Shown here piece after piece: positions 1-10,604 of a DNA stretch of 60,000 bases; the stretch's first letter is position 1; the number at the start of each line of letters is the position of its first letter. The notes under the pieces are model-generated. The model searched no databases, had not been told where the DNA came from, and saw only the letters and a list, made by a program, of their open reading frames with translations. The translations under genes and the position numbers were made by a program. The DNA is from Polytrichum commune (Eukaryota > Streptophyta > Polytrichopsida > Polytrichales > Polytrichaceae), in the NCBI GenBank assembly GCA_950295325.1, contig OX485804.1, positions 5,768,001 to 5,828,000 of the forward strand. The letters are read 5' to 3'.

Positions 1-389
1 TATGTCTCCTAGTATCCTTAAAGTTTCCTTGTTTAAATTCCTTAGTTGGCCCCCCAAAGGGACGTAAAGTCTAATCTCACCTTGAACAAGCCGATTGAGA
101 TTATTTTTTGAACAAAAATTTTATAAACCTTGAATTATGTTGAAAACCTTTTGTATCTACAAAATGAAGGAAAGCAACAAAATTAGTGACATGGGCATAT
201 TTGGATTTTCCCACCAGGTTTAAATTCATATTCCTAATCAACAATCTAAGATGGGTTCAAAATCAATTGATTGATTCAACTTACAATTTAAGGTTGATTT
301 AAAAAGAAAATTGCTTTTGAAGTGATTTGGTGGACATGAAAATAATAATTAAAAATAATAATGTCAAACAATCCAATGTGAATTTGAGC

Positions 390-610
390 CCGTTGGCCCT
401 ACCCTGCTCAAGAATCCTCTTAGTGCAAGGTGCGGTTTACTGCCTACCTTGCGGTGGGTGGACTCTTGGCTTCCTACCTACCTAGCTAGTTTACTTAAGT
501 CAAGTAGAGAAAAAAATTCACAGCGGGAATCGAACCGTCAACCACTTCATTCGGAAATGGGTGCCTCTCCACTATCACCCGATAGTTTAGGGTCATCTCG
601 GACCAAAAGA
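390..610 (-). repeat. tRNA-derived SINE-like fragment
   Basis: On the minus strand a perfect RNA polymerase III B-box-like core (GGTTCGATTCC, around 532-542) follows about 40 bases after an A-box-like stretch. There is no foldable acceptor stem, so it is not a tRNA gene. A similar arrangement occurs at 29.4-29.6 kb. The call rests on promoter-box resemblance only; a degraded tRNA-like sequence of another origin is possible. Confidence 0.3.
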
Positions 611-1310
611 AAATAAATTTGTGGTCCTACCCATATGGATATCCACCCTTTACAATTATCTTTTGTATGTCAACTCCACATTATATAAATGCCTTTTCCT
701 CATATTTTAATATTACGTCGTCAAGTCGTGTTGGACCCTCCAAATATTCAAGGGTTAAATGGTGTAAATTGGTATCCAACAAAATGGACATGCAAACACA
801 AGAAGGTTTCAATGGGTCGCTGCAACACCATATAGAACACAATAAACCATCATGTGAACCAAAAGGGTTTTAAGACAAAATCAAAAAACGAAACAACATC
901 ATTGGCATTGTGTGTGATCGCCACTTCCACTAGAGTAACGTTACCCATTGGTTTCCCACAAAAGCATTTTGGGCCTTTGGTCACAATGCATACTTGTCCG
1001 GACTAGCTCTAGCAAACACTTTATTCATGATGAGAAAAAGGACCTATATATGTTGTTGTTGTCGTCATAACCACCACTAATAATATGGCATGTGCCCGCC
1101 ACACTCTAAGTGTGGGAATGTGTCAACAATCGGCCTAAAAGTGAAGAACATGGAAGGGTGAAACCTCACAACCCATGTAAAGGACAATCATACATGATAG
1201 GAACCTACCAAAATTTAATGCCAAATCCATTAATCATAGACATTGCGTGTGTTGGCCGTTGAATATAAATACGTATCATGAGCGGCTTTAGGTGTTGTTG
1301 GAAATATAAA

Positions 1311-1511
1311 GGGGGGGGAGAGGGGGGGGCGAGGGGGAGCTTATGTTTTTCATCATTTAGTACGGCCGGTGTTCACCACACTTATCATACACATGATGGT
1401 GGCGTAGCGTGAGGGGTTCAAAAATCTATGTTCTCATCATTCTACATAGTAATGTGGCTTGTGTTCACCACATTGCCCATGAGGGTGGGGTGGGGAGGGT
1501 GGGGGGGGGTC
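1311..1511. repeat. G-rich low-complexity tracts
   Basis: Two clusters of G runs (1311-1335 and 1483-1511) contain several tracts of four or more G in short distance on the plus strand. They could fold as G-quadruplexes. They lie in non-coding spacer and no gene boundary is visible nearby. Confidence 0.5.
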
Positions 1512-3546
1512 TAGGGTTTCATCATTCTAATAGTGTGTGGTGGCCACATGCCAAAAAGTCGATACATGAATGGTTAGAATGAAGGAGAATGAGATCTCGT
1601 TTTTGGAAAGGGGAAAATAACTTATGCAAAGTTGAATCCTCTTTGCACCGAAGTAGGTACAACTGTCCCAACTTTACCTATTAAAGGTAGATCCGCCCAA
1701 AACCAAGCAAATCTTAGTCACATTAGCATGGAATTCTTAGTCCTTTATCCCTTAACCCCTCAAGGCTGGCGAGTCCAGGGAAGGGGTAAAATAAAGATAA
1801 ATTAACAAAAAAAACTAGTGTTGGGCCCTCCATTTTAAACTGAAAGGGTGGTAAATTTTGAGTTGGACCTCTACCAAAAGTAAACGGGGTCTAGTAAAAA
1901 CAAAATTCTCACAGGTATGTGTTTTATTCATTTCTAGTGGGTCCTTCTAGAGTAATTCAGGGTTTTTAATGCTAATTTTAGGGTCAATTTTTCAATTAGA
2001 GAAAGAAATCTATACGATGTATTAGAATTGCATGCGTATTCACCTCATGATATAGTGGTAAGTGTCCAGCTCAAGCTAAAGCCTAAGGCCAAACGGATGT
2101 CTTGTTACAAGTGCTCACTGGATCGTGCATAATATTGTAGATTGCTTTATGCTTCAGCCTTAAATGATCCTCACTTGTAATAAGGTTGATTTTGTGGTGA
2201 AGATCCTCATTTCAAGTGAGGATTTTGATTTCAAGATCCTCACTTGTAATAAGGTTGACTTTATGATGATTCTCACTTAACAATCCAACATCAATAGAGA
2301 CTCCCCCCCCAAAAAAATTTGACAATAAAAGGCTCTTTCCTTAAAATAACTTTGACAATATATGTAGGTTGCATATGAATTTGTATAGATTTGGTAGACT
2401 TTGTATATGTTTGCTAATCTATGGAAAGATTTTTAAAAATTTCCAAGCTAATTAACCATCATGAAATAGAAAATTTTCCTTTAAAAGTGAGTTTAAGGCC
2501 TTAATACCTTAGGCACTTCATGCACCATTTTGTTGACTCCTGAGTAGTCATTTTTTCTTATAATTTTCAAGAGTCTAGGAGCACTGACTTCAATTATTGG
2601 AGTGACAAAGCCACATATATCCATGTTGTACATGTTTCATCCAAATTTCTACATGTTCATCCAAAAGTTGGCAATTTCAGCCCTTTTTTTATGAAATTTT
2701 TAGTGATTATTCTAACAATTTTCATCCATGGAAAACATGAAAAACTTGAATAGATTAGAATAAAAAATTAGGGTACATTGCCATATTCAAAATCACTATA
2801 CCGCTTATGGTATTTCGTGTCACGCATACTATGGACAATCAGTCTAAACTAGAGTAGAGGTGTCTATTCCCGATCATGACCCCATTGGGAATCTACATGG
2901 TGCCATAATTTCAATTAGGCCGGAACCAATAGTGTCATGACACATGTCCCTAAATTGATTACTAAAGTGAGAAGGAATGAACGGTTATGGCAAACTCTAG
3001 ACATTGATAATATGTTTGGGCCAACTTTTGACTTCAAAACTTCATGGTAATTTCAATATAAGAAGTAAAATTACCAAAAAAAATTGCAATCCTCCTTATT
3101 TCTATCTTCTTACATGGGACAAATTTGCAACGCCCTATACTTCTATAGATCTAGCACAAAATCTCCTAAGTGATTGGTTATGGGCGCATCTACTCTAGAT
3201 GCCTAGAGGTCTCAAAGTGTCATGTCTGCTAATTATCAACATGATTTTACTTTTGAAGTGAAATTTAATCTACATTATGACATTTAGCGTAGTACATTGG
3301 GATACTTGAGATGATAGTCTTGCGTTTTAAAATGCAAGGGGAAGTTATTATGGAGCATACAAATGGCAAAGGTCATGTGTTTACATTTGAGTATGCAAGA
3401 GGAAGATATTCTTAAGCATACTAATGCCAAGTGTCCTTTGTGTACACTTACAGTCAACTTTTAGATCACAATGTAACATAGGCATGCACCTCATGTTCAA
3501 TATTGTCATGAGGTGCATGCAACTATTGAACATGCTCATGCCAAGA

Positions 3547-3894
3547 TAGTACACTAAATATGATATTCAATGTCACTATGGTTACTTTTTCAGTTGATAC
3601 TTCTTATGAATAAGTGAACAAATATTGTCATGGATGATGGATGAGTTCATCCATCAGCGAAAACCCTACCTTCTATTGTTTGCAACTTGTGATGAAATAC
3701 TGTCATGGATGATTGAAATTTGGATGGAAAAATCACTTGGTAAGTGACAGTAAATGTAACACTGTAAATCCATAATCCCCCCAAAAAATTACAAGGAATG
3801 ACAAGTAACGTTGGGTGAACATTTATTGTTGGTGACACTATACCACGGTTTACAATTAGTATTGAGCAAGACAATTAGAATTGGTGACACTATA
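3547..3894 (-). repeat. MITE-like element, copy A (TACACTAAATATGATAT family)
   Basis: This stretch is a reverse-oriented, diverged copy of the element at 37098-37406. Both share the end motif TACACTAAATATGATATT, the internal CACTTGGTAAGTGACA-type stretch and the GAATTGGTGACACTA arm. The right inverted arm here is shortened. No coding capacity is seen, so it is a non-autonomous element. Confidence 0.6.
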
Positions 3895-3949
3895 GTAAGC
3901 ACAATTAGACGCTAAGTGTCATAAAAGGTGACACTAATGGTGAAGTTGT

Positions 3950-4190
3950 TGATCAATGTCCAAAAAGATTTTTGTGCATAATCGGTCAAGATCCTCATGT
4001 TTTAAAGTCCAACCAGTTACATGTTGGCATCTTTTAGTACTTCTTTATTAATTTGAGGTATATTCTATAAAATCTTCTGGAATGGTCAGTAATTTTCTTG
4101 AAGTCTAGAATTTCAACCAGTTATTTCTCAAACTCAACTGATCCATCTATAACTAGCGGTTGGTTCTCCCAACTCATTGTTGTTGATCAT
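3950..4190 (+). repeat. Dispersed repeat R2, copy 1
   Basis: It shares a recognisable order of phrases with 30290-30525 and 30605-30775: GATCGAGATCCT/GGTCAAGATCCT, an ATTCTATAAAATC/TTCTCTAAAATCC stretch, TTCAACCAGTTATTTCTC and TCAAACTCAACTGAT. No ends or terminal repeats could be defined, and the source element is unknown. Confidence 0.5.
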
Positions 4191-4216
4191 TAGTGTCACC
4201 TAGCATACACCTCAAA

Positions 4217-4336
4217 ATGCTACACTAAATACCATAAATGGTGTAACTGACACTAGTCCACGTGTGACACTAAGTACCATAAATGATGCAACTGAAACTA
4301 TTCCACATGTGACACTAAGTACTATGCATGATGTAG
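4217..4336 (+). repeat. Short tandem repeat, about 50-bp unit, 2.5 copies
   Basis: The phrase ACACTAAATACCATAAATG followed by a GTAACTGACACTA-type stretch and CCACGTG recurs twice and then partially, with point differences. It abuts the split inverted-repeat element that begins at 4374. Confidence 0.55.
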
Positions 4337-4373
4337 TCCCAAGCCGCCAAGCATCGAGCAACTACATTGTTTT

Positions 4374-4707
4374 GTCTAATTAGTGTGGGTTACCATTCGG
4401 AGTAACGTATTGCTATACCTTTTTACAGACACTATCGTTTATCACCAACTAAGTTTACCCGGCATGCATGCTATCTACTCATGTCATTAGGATGGTTAGG
4501 AAAACACGCTATACTCTCATGCCCCGATCACACCAAACACTCCTTCCAGTTCTACCCGTAAAATTGCTGGGGATTATGTTCAGAATTAGATGTTGGCCCA
4601 CCACTTTTCACACTATTACAGCCGGAGATGCCGACGGACGGTGTCTGAACTGGCCAGTGTGTGATCAACCCCTCAGTCACATGCTGCAGCGAAGCGTGAC
4701 TCCAAAC
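4374..4707 (+). repeat. Inverted-repeat (MITE-like) element, left part
   Basis: It starts with GTCTAATTAGTGTGGGTTACC, a perfect 21-base inverted match to 14687-14707. When the retroelement 4708-14682 and one AAAC are removed, the inverted match runs on to about 35 bases with three mismatches, because CTCCAAACGGTAACC then faces CTCCGAATGGTAACC. Left and right parts therefore formed one element of about 355 bp that the retroelement later split. It has no coding capacity, and its own target duplication was not recognised. Confidence 0.7.
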
Positions 4708-5140
4708 TGTCACGTGAGGTGATATCGGGGGCTAAGTCACGTCAATTTAGGAGTAAATGGACTCCACTAGGAGTCCATGTGTGTTAGGATGAGTAACGGA
4801 CTCCATTGGGAGTCCTAGTTAGTTGTTCATCCCCTCCATGGATGAACTCCACATAGGATTGGGGTTGTATGGAGAGGAAGGCCTCTTGACTTGCCATTGT
4901 TGTCAAGTCAAGTCTTGTGAGTGTGTTTTGAGAGAGAGAGAGAGCTTGTTGTTGCTTTCTCATGGCTATGGTGTAGTAGATTATGAGTAAAGCCTTTGCA
5001 TTCTTTCTCCACCACTTGCACTCTTGGATTCTCCCTTCGTGGAGTGAGAGATAGCTTGACTCTTGTGTGTGAATTTTAGAGTTTCTTAAGCTTTGTAAGG
5101 AGACATTTTAGTTTCTTAAGCTTGGAGAGAGAAACCCTCA
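4708..5140 (+). repeat. 433-bp terminal repeat a, left copy
   Basis: It matches 14142-14574 base for base by eye, with no indel (constant offset 9,434). It begins TGTCACGTG and ends AACCCTCA. It carries a (GA)n tract near 4930-4944. The sequence after it (TACTTGACAACAATTG) is not an obvious tRNA primer-binding site, so the priming mode is open. Confidence 0.92.
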
Positions 5141-5486
5141 TACTTGACAACAATTGTTCAAATTTTTCATTTTTGGTTGTATTTCTGAGCCAGAATGGCC
5201 CAGTAATGAGAGCAAATGAGTGATACAAGTGTTTGAAAGCTTAGTTTGTCATTTCTTGCAACCTTCAAGAAGATTTTGAGAGAAATCTTCCCATTTTTCT
5301 TTTGTTGTCTCTTTGTGTTTTCTTCAAGTGTTGATGGTTGAATCTTGAGATTCCATTTGGTCTCAAGATTCTCAAGTCACATCATTCTTGCTTGCAATTT
5401 GTAAAAGCAAAAGTTTAATTTTTTTAAATCTACAAACAAATACGAACCAAACTTCAAATCCGAATTTTTTTTATAATATTTTTTAG

Positions 5487-5680
5487 AGCTCCGGAGCTCC
5501 ACGGACATTCTTGGAGCTCCTGGAGCTCCTGGAGCTCCAATTCTGCACCCCGGGCGGCCAAATCCCGGGCCGGGGCCGGAGACATCCCGGGCCGGGGGCG
5601 GGCGGGCGGCGCCAGCCGGGCCCCGCGACGAGCTGGCAGCGGGCCGGGGGCGGGCGGGCGGCGCCAGCCTGGCCCCCCTT
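5487..5680 (+). repeat. GC-rich block with GGAGCTCC units and a duplicated 29-mer
   Basis: Repeated self-complementary GGAGCTCC units occupy 5487-5540. A 29-base G/C stretch beginning GGGCCGGGGGCGGGCGGGCG occurs at 5589-5617 and again at 5641-5669. Base composition is in sharp contrast to the flanking AT-rich DNA. Strong RNA structure or G-quadruplex formation is likely but not shown. Confidence 0.75.
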
Positions 5681-5689
5681 TCAAGGTAA

Positions 5690-5960
5690 GATGCTACTTA
5701 ATTAGTTAATTTATTAAGTTGGTTAATTAATTAGTTAGTTAGGTTAGTTAACTAACTAATTAGGTTAGTTAGTTAATTAATTAATTAGGTTAATTAAGTT
5801 AGTTAACTTAATTACATAATTAGGTTAAGTTAACTAATTTAATTAGATTAAGTTAATTAATTTAATTAGATTAAGTTACTTAAGTTAATTAATTTAGGCT
5901 AATTAAGTTAATTAGATTAAGTTAATTAGATTAAGTTAATTCAGTTAATTAATTTTTTTT
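5690..5960 (+). repeat. TTAATTAG-type AT-rich low-complexity block
   Basis: About 270 bases are built almost only from variations of TTAATTAG, AAGTTAAT and GGTTAG. It sits directly after the GC-rich block in the retroelement leader. Repeat slippage is the likely origin. Confidence 0.8.
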
Positions 5961-6468
5961 TTAAATTTTTTTTTTTAACTTTCACTTTCAAATTTGGCAT
6001 TTCATTGTCACAAACTTTGAGGCTCAAATTTGGGGGCATACTAGCTCCGATTGAAGTGAAATTTGAGCCTATTTTGTGTGAAATTTGCCAAGGAATCCAA
6101 TGGTGTAATTGGATTTTTGATTGGAAGTCAAAATCATTGCTGAAATTGCTAATTTCAACAATGATTTTTGTTATTGGGAGCAAATTAACTCCGATTGGAG
6201 TGAAATTTGAGCCTAATTTGTGTGAAATCTTCCTAGGAGTCCATTGGTGCACTTAGTTTGTTGATTGGAGTTCAAAATCACCTTGGAAATGAGCCTTTTC
6301 AATGCTGATTTTTCATTTTAATTACCAATCTCAAACCTTTGCACAATTTTGGAATTTTGGGGGCATAAACACTTGGCATTTGGCAAGGGATTGCCATTTA
6401 GATAGCCCGCAACAGGTGCAGGTTGCCATTACCTTGTAGATAGTTGCAGGTACTCAAGTGATTATTTT

Positions 6469-8133
6469 ATGGTGCAAACTAGGAGCCGATATTATCGATC
6501 TCCATCACCAGATTATTTGGAAAACGTGCATACCACAAATCTTGAGCCAGAGGTAGATACCAACGAGGCTTTTGAGCCTATTTCGGCGTTGGACACTACT
6601 AGTAGGCTTCGGATTTGGAGTGTCGGCACGTTCGACGAAATGGAGGACGATCGCCACAATTCAGTGCGTGATCGGTTCTCAGGTCGAGCTGGGGGAATTT
6701 CCTTGCCCGATTGGAAACTCCGGTTTCGTACCTGGATTAAGGAGAAACGCCAAAGGTCTTCCAATTTCAATGATTGGTATGCCTTTGAACTTCTGCCTTA
6801 GCATTTGGAGTATGAGGCACTCCAAACTTACGAACGCTGGACAAAGGGTCATCAGCGACAACTTCGGGAGGTGGAGCAGTATTGGGAGGCCCGGGTTGAA
6901 CTTATTTCAGCCCTTAAAGATGGGGCGATTGCCACCTTAGCTCCACCCACCTTAAAGGAGGAGGAATCGCCGGCGGAGTCTAAGGACACGGAACTGGCAC
7001 TTGGGCCAATGGTGGCTAGCAGTAGCACGGCAACCCTTTCACGGGTGGCACGTGCTACACAGGCAGCATTGACGGCTGTTGGTCCACCACCTCCGTTTAA
7101 TCCTCTTATTGAATTTGTCGCACATTTGGAAGTGGAGTATGGTGGGTTTCGGCGAGACCAGATGCAGCGCATCCAGGATTTCCGCCGAGAGAAGGATGAT
7201 ACTCCACGGACCATGTATACGCGACTCGCGCGATTTGCTGTGGAGTCGGGAGGTGTTTTTGCTGAGAGTCAGCTTGTTAAAATCTTTTTGTCTAAGGTTG
7301 ACAAGCGGCTACTTGAGTTGGCATCACCTCGGATTATCCTCAACTATGAGGGCCGAGCTACGCTTGCACAAGCGTTTGCCGTGGTTGAGAGATGTGATCG
7401 GGCTCTTTGCCAACATGATGCCACGGATATGGTATCTTGGATGACAGAGAGTCCGAAACCAAGAAGAATTGTCACAGCTACTAGTAGTTTAGCTGAGAGT
7501 CAACCCGTCAAGGAGCAAAAGATTTTGCATTGTTGGGGTTGTGGAGAAGCTGGTCATTCGAAGAATGATCCCAATTGTCCTAGGAAGAAGAAAACTCAGC
7601 CTTTGGGAAAATTAAAACAAAAGATGGAACCAGTAAAGGCAGGGGACAATTCTAAGAAGAGACAATTGAAATGTAACCATTGTGGTGGCACTAATCACGA
7701 TGTGGATCATTGTTTCCAACTTCATCCTGAGATGCGGCCTGCCAGTTATGTCACTGGAAAGTCTCCAAGGGAGCAGAGTCTTGAGGCTAAGGTGGCAGAG
7801 CTTGAGCAAAAGCTCAAATCTTCTGCATCTTTTGCTCAAATTTCTGAGCCGCATGCGGGTGGTTGCACCTCGGGGTCGGACATGTATATGTTTGGGGCAT
7901 CTGGAGAGGTGGTGGCGGCGGCTTCTACTCGCTCACAAACGTTGGCAGATGCGGTGGCTTCCACGAGTGGTGGTAACAACGAATTGCTACATCCTCGCCA
8001 TGCCGGACCAGCTGATCAAATTGGTCAAGCACGTTTACCTCTTTCATTTGGATTGGTAGACACCACTGTTGTTGGGGCTAAAAACCCTGTACCTTTGAGA
8101 GATGGGGATTCCATCTCGAAGGATGTTACGTAG
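6469..8133 (+). pseudogene. gag: Retroelement gag (capsid-nucleocapsid), broken
   Basis: Gag forms the cytoplasmic particle that packages element RNA. The frame starts with MVQTRSRYYR at 6469. An in-frame TAG at 6802-6804 interrupts it after 111 codons, and it continues in the same frame to a TAG at 8131-8133. A retrotransposon-gag-like helical region lies at about 7090-7400, with the phrase EFVAHLEVEYGG followed by a RKLARF-type segment read as YTRLARFAVESGG. Two CCHC zinc knuckles follow. The first (7531-7578) has spacing C-x2-C-x4-H-x6-C, two residues longer than usual. The second (7672-7713) has the classical C-x2-C-x4-H-x4-C. A short coiled-coil-like segment, VAELEQKLKS, lies near 7795. 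The frame leads directly into the protease region. Confidence 0.85.
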
Positions 8134-8136
8134 GCA

Positions 8137-8900
8137 TTGGCATATAAAATTCTCCATATGCCAATTTTCTCGGGTTCGGAGTTTATGGCTTCGGATTTCA
8201 AGCCTGCTCCAGTTTTTCATTTAGCTGGGAGAATGTTAGAAGGTAAGGCGGATTTGCCATCCCTTCAAGTATCCCAAGCTGTGGTTGACGTACCTGTGGC
8301 TGACAAGGTGGAGGACTTAGCCAATTTGCGAGCGAGTCTTGCGGATGCGGCGATCATTGCTTTTGGTAAGCAAACTGATATTCCTCCAGCATCAATTTCA
8401 GCAGTGGATACGTCATTTTCGAATTATACGTCGGGAGCGGCATATCTTGCAGACATTTCTGCAAGGCCTGCTCGCGAACGGCATAATTTGCAACCTGGAG
8501 TTGTACGGCTGATAAACGACAAATCTTTGTTGGTCGTTTCACGCACGGATATGCCCACTATCCGTGCTACACCACTGAGAGTTATGATGGATTCCGGTGC
8601 TCAACCGGTTATGATTGGCAAAGGACTTGCTGACAGTCTTGGATTGACGCCAGCAAGCTTGGATCCTTGTCCATTCACTATTGTGACTTCAGTAGGGGGC
8701 ACTGAACGTGCAACAGGTTACACCAAGGCACCTCTACGTTTGATTTTTCATGTGGGGCAGGGCCTACTTACACTCATTTGTCAATGAAGTGTGTTGTTAC
8801 TAATGCTACCAACTATGATATACTTGTTGGTCAGCAAGCTCTTTACCCACTTGGCTTTGGTTTGGATAATTGGACGGAAGAGGCATGGATTAGACCGGGA
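8137..8900 (+). pseudogene. Retroelement aspartic protease, frameshifted
   Basis: This retropepsin-like domain would cut the Gag-Pol polyprotein. The catalytic motif DSGA is at 8590-8601, preceded by RVMM and followed by QPVMIGKGLADSLGL, as in Ty3/gypsy proteases. The frame is continuous with gag apart from the TAG at 8131. It ends at a stop at 8785-8787, but the homologous text continues in another frame from about 8760, where YDILVGQQALYPLG supplies the typical C-terminal half (ILG-like motif). A single indel near 8755-8765 explains the break. The next 350 bases lead, without a recognised domain, to the methyltransferase. Confidence 0.8.
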
Positions 8901-9251
8901 TGGTCCACTGGAGATGGCAGGAAGGTATTTATTCCCGTCACATTTGCAGCCACTGCTATGACTATGGTTGCGGAAGCAATGTTTGGTTGCAGCGGTTCAG
9001 TTGCAGATTTGCCTTGTGCTCCAGTTTTATTGGAGGAAACAATGGACTACACTTGTAATGCGGCAGAACAACAATTTTTACCATCTTTTCAAATTCCTGC
9101 TCGTCATGTCAAGGATCCACCTCCACCATGGCGAACTCCTAAGGAGTTATCCGACCATTGTCGACACATTGTAAAAGATTTGGATCTTGGAGAGGCACCT
9201 CCAACTTCATCCTCATTTTCTTTTGCTCAACCCATTCGTTGGCAACCATCA

Positions 9252-10565
9252 CCTGAAGGTCTTGTCCTTGTGGAGATCTTTGGAGGCATTGGCACAGGTT
9301 TGGCGGCAGTGTTGGAAGCTGGAATTACAGTTTGGCGATATATTCATGTGGACAATGGATATGCAGCCAACAGAGCCGTCCGACACCACATCCAACAATT
9401 GTTGTTGAGATACCCCGCACACTTGTCAGCCTCTGCCATTCATGGATGTTGTGGTCAACTTCCTTAAGATGTCACTATGATTAGTGATGAGGATTTGAGA
9501 AGGTTGGGCCACGTGAATTTGAATATTGCAGGATGGCCTTGTCAAGGCCATTCGCGGGCAGGAACTGGCCAGAGATTGGATGATCCTAGGTCTAGTTTGT
9601 TTGCGGATTTGATGCGATTGACGCAATGGTGGTTTACCCACCAATCAACTCCGCCAGGGTACATTTTCGAAAATGTACCATTATTGGGTGATACCCGGCA
9701 CAAAGTGGTGAAGGATGGTGAGTACATTCACCAAATTCTGGGTACTCCAACATTTTTGGATGTTGCATCTTTGGGATCCTTTGCTCATCGGCCTCGTTGG
9801 TTTTGGACCAACTTGGTATCACCTCGGGTGCTTTCAGCGGCGATTGCCCGCATTCCCCGCCTTATGGATCGCAAAGTGGATGACATTTTAGATGATCATC
9901 GTGTTTCCTTGGCAGTTACCAAGGATGACACCTTGCCATTTGCATTAATTAATAAGGTGGGCATTCCAAGAGGTGCACTACCTACTTTTGTAACATATCC
10001 ACAGTCTTTTGCATTTCGATCTCGTGGACCTGGCATGGTTTGGGATTCAAAATCCCAAATTTATGAGGAGCCTACGGCAGATGAGCGGGAACGCGCCATG
10101 GGTTTTCTTACAAGTACCACGGCTGCTCACGGGCTTCAGGAAGGTCAGAGACGTTTCCTATTGGGGCAAGCTATGGATCTTAACAACATTGTGTGGATAA
10201 TTGGAATTTGTCTTGCTGCTCAACAACGTATGGATGACCAATTGCTTACTCTGAGGGCAGAGAACAATGGTCAGGGGGCAATGGAGCCGCAATCCAAGGA
10301 TCACATTGAGGTCAATGACACCGAGGGATTATTTCCTTTGAAACTTCATATTGCGGAAGAGCTTCGAGCCCAACGTGTTTTTTCGGCTTTGGCCCAAGAG
10401 TTTGGGAAGTTGGAGGCCCATGAAATGTTTCCACTTCTATTTCTTGGTGATACTTCATATATGGGTAGCTATTTAGCTACACAAACTGATTGTAGTGGAG
10501 AGAATACGCATTTGGATTCAAGTGCAGAAGATGGGGGCAAAGGTGTTGCCCTCTCCACGGACTAG
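9252..10565 (+). pseudogene. Retroelement C5-cytosine DNA methyltransferase domain, one internal stop
   Basis: The enzyme class transfers a methyl group from S-adenosylmethionine to carbon 5 of cytosine. Visible motifs in conventional order: motif I VEIFGGIGTG (9270-9299), an acidic cofactor-site motif YIHVDNGYAANR, motif IV AGWPCQGHSRAG with the catalytic Pro-Cys at 9537-9542, motif VI ENV at 9669-9677, motif VIII HRPRWFWTNL (about 9786-9815), and motif X-like FLLGQAMDLNNIVW near 10150-10190. The FWTNL phrase resembles DNMT3/DRM enzymes. The I-to-X order is unlike DRM, where the motif blocks are rearranged. A TAA at 9465-9467 lies between motifs II and IV, and the frame ends at a TAG at 10563. 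The domain sits between protease and reverse transcriptase in the same frame as both, so it is an integral part of Pol, not a captured neighbour. Confidence 0.88.
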
Positions 10566-10604
10566 CAATCACAGGTTGTACTGGCACCAAGTGGCAATCC
10601 TTCT

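Larger units (their letters stand above)
1..3546. other. AT-rich spacer with degraded repeats, no gene seen
   Basis: Only short chance reading frames occur here, and no recognisable protein or exon chain. It contains a tRNA-like SINE candidate near 390-610 and long G runs near 1311-1335 and 1483-1511. The text around 1350-1400 and 1430-1490 is loosely duplicated (both mention a GTTCACCACA-type stretch). I see no rRNA or functional tRNA gene. Confidence 0.6.
5141..6468 (+). other. Long untranslated leader of the retroelement
   Basis: About 1.3 kb separates repeat a from the gag frame and has no convincing reading frame. It holds, in order, a GC-rich block (5487-5680), an AT-rich TTAATTAG block (5690-5960) and a duplicated stretch whose two arms start with CTCCGATTG near 6045 and 6190. 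No standard initiator-tRNA primer site was found directly after the repeat. Confidence 0.6.

Noticed and set aside
520-600. Minus-strand tRNA gene
   Set aside because: A B-box is present but no acceptor stem or anticodon stem can be paired.
5454-5705. Short frames in the GC-rich block on both strands
   Set aside because: They only reflect Pro/Arg/Gly/Leu-coding low-complexity repeats in the retroelement leader.
5941-6256. Overlapping frames of 83 and 103 codons on opposite strands before gag
   Set aside because: They are produced by the duplicated leader stretch; no gag-like motif occurs before 6469.
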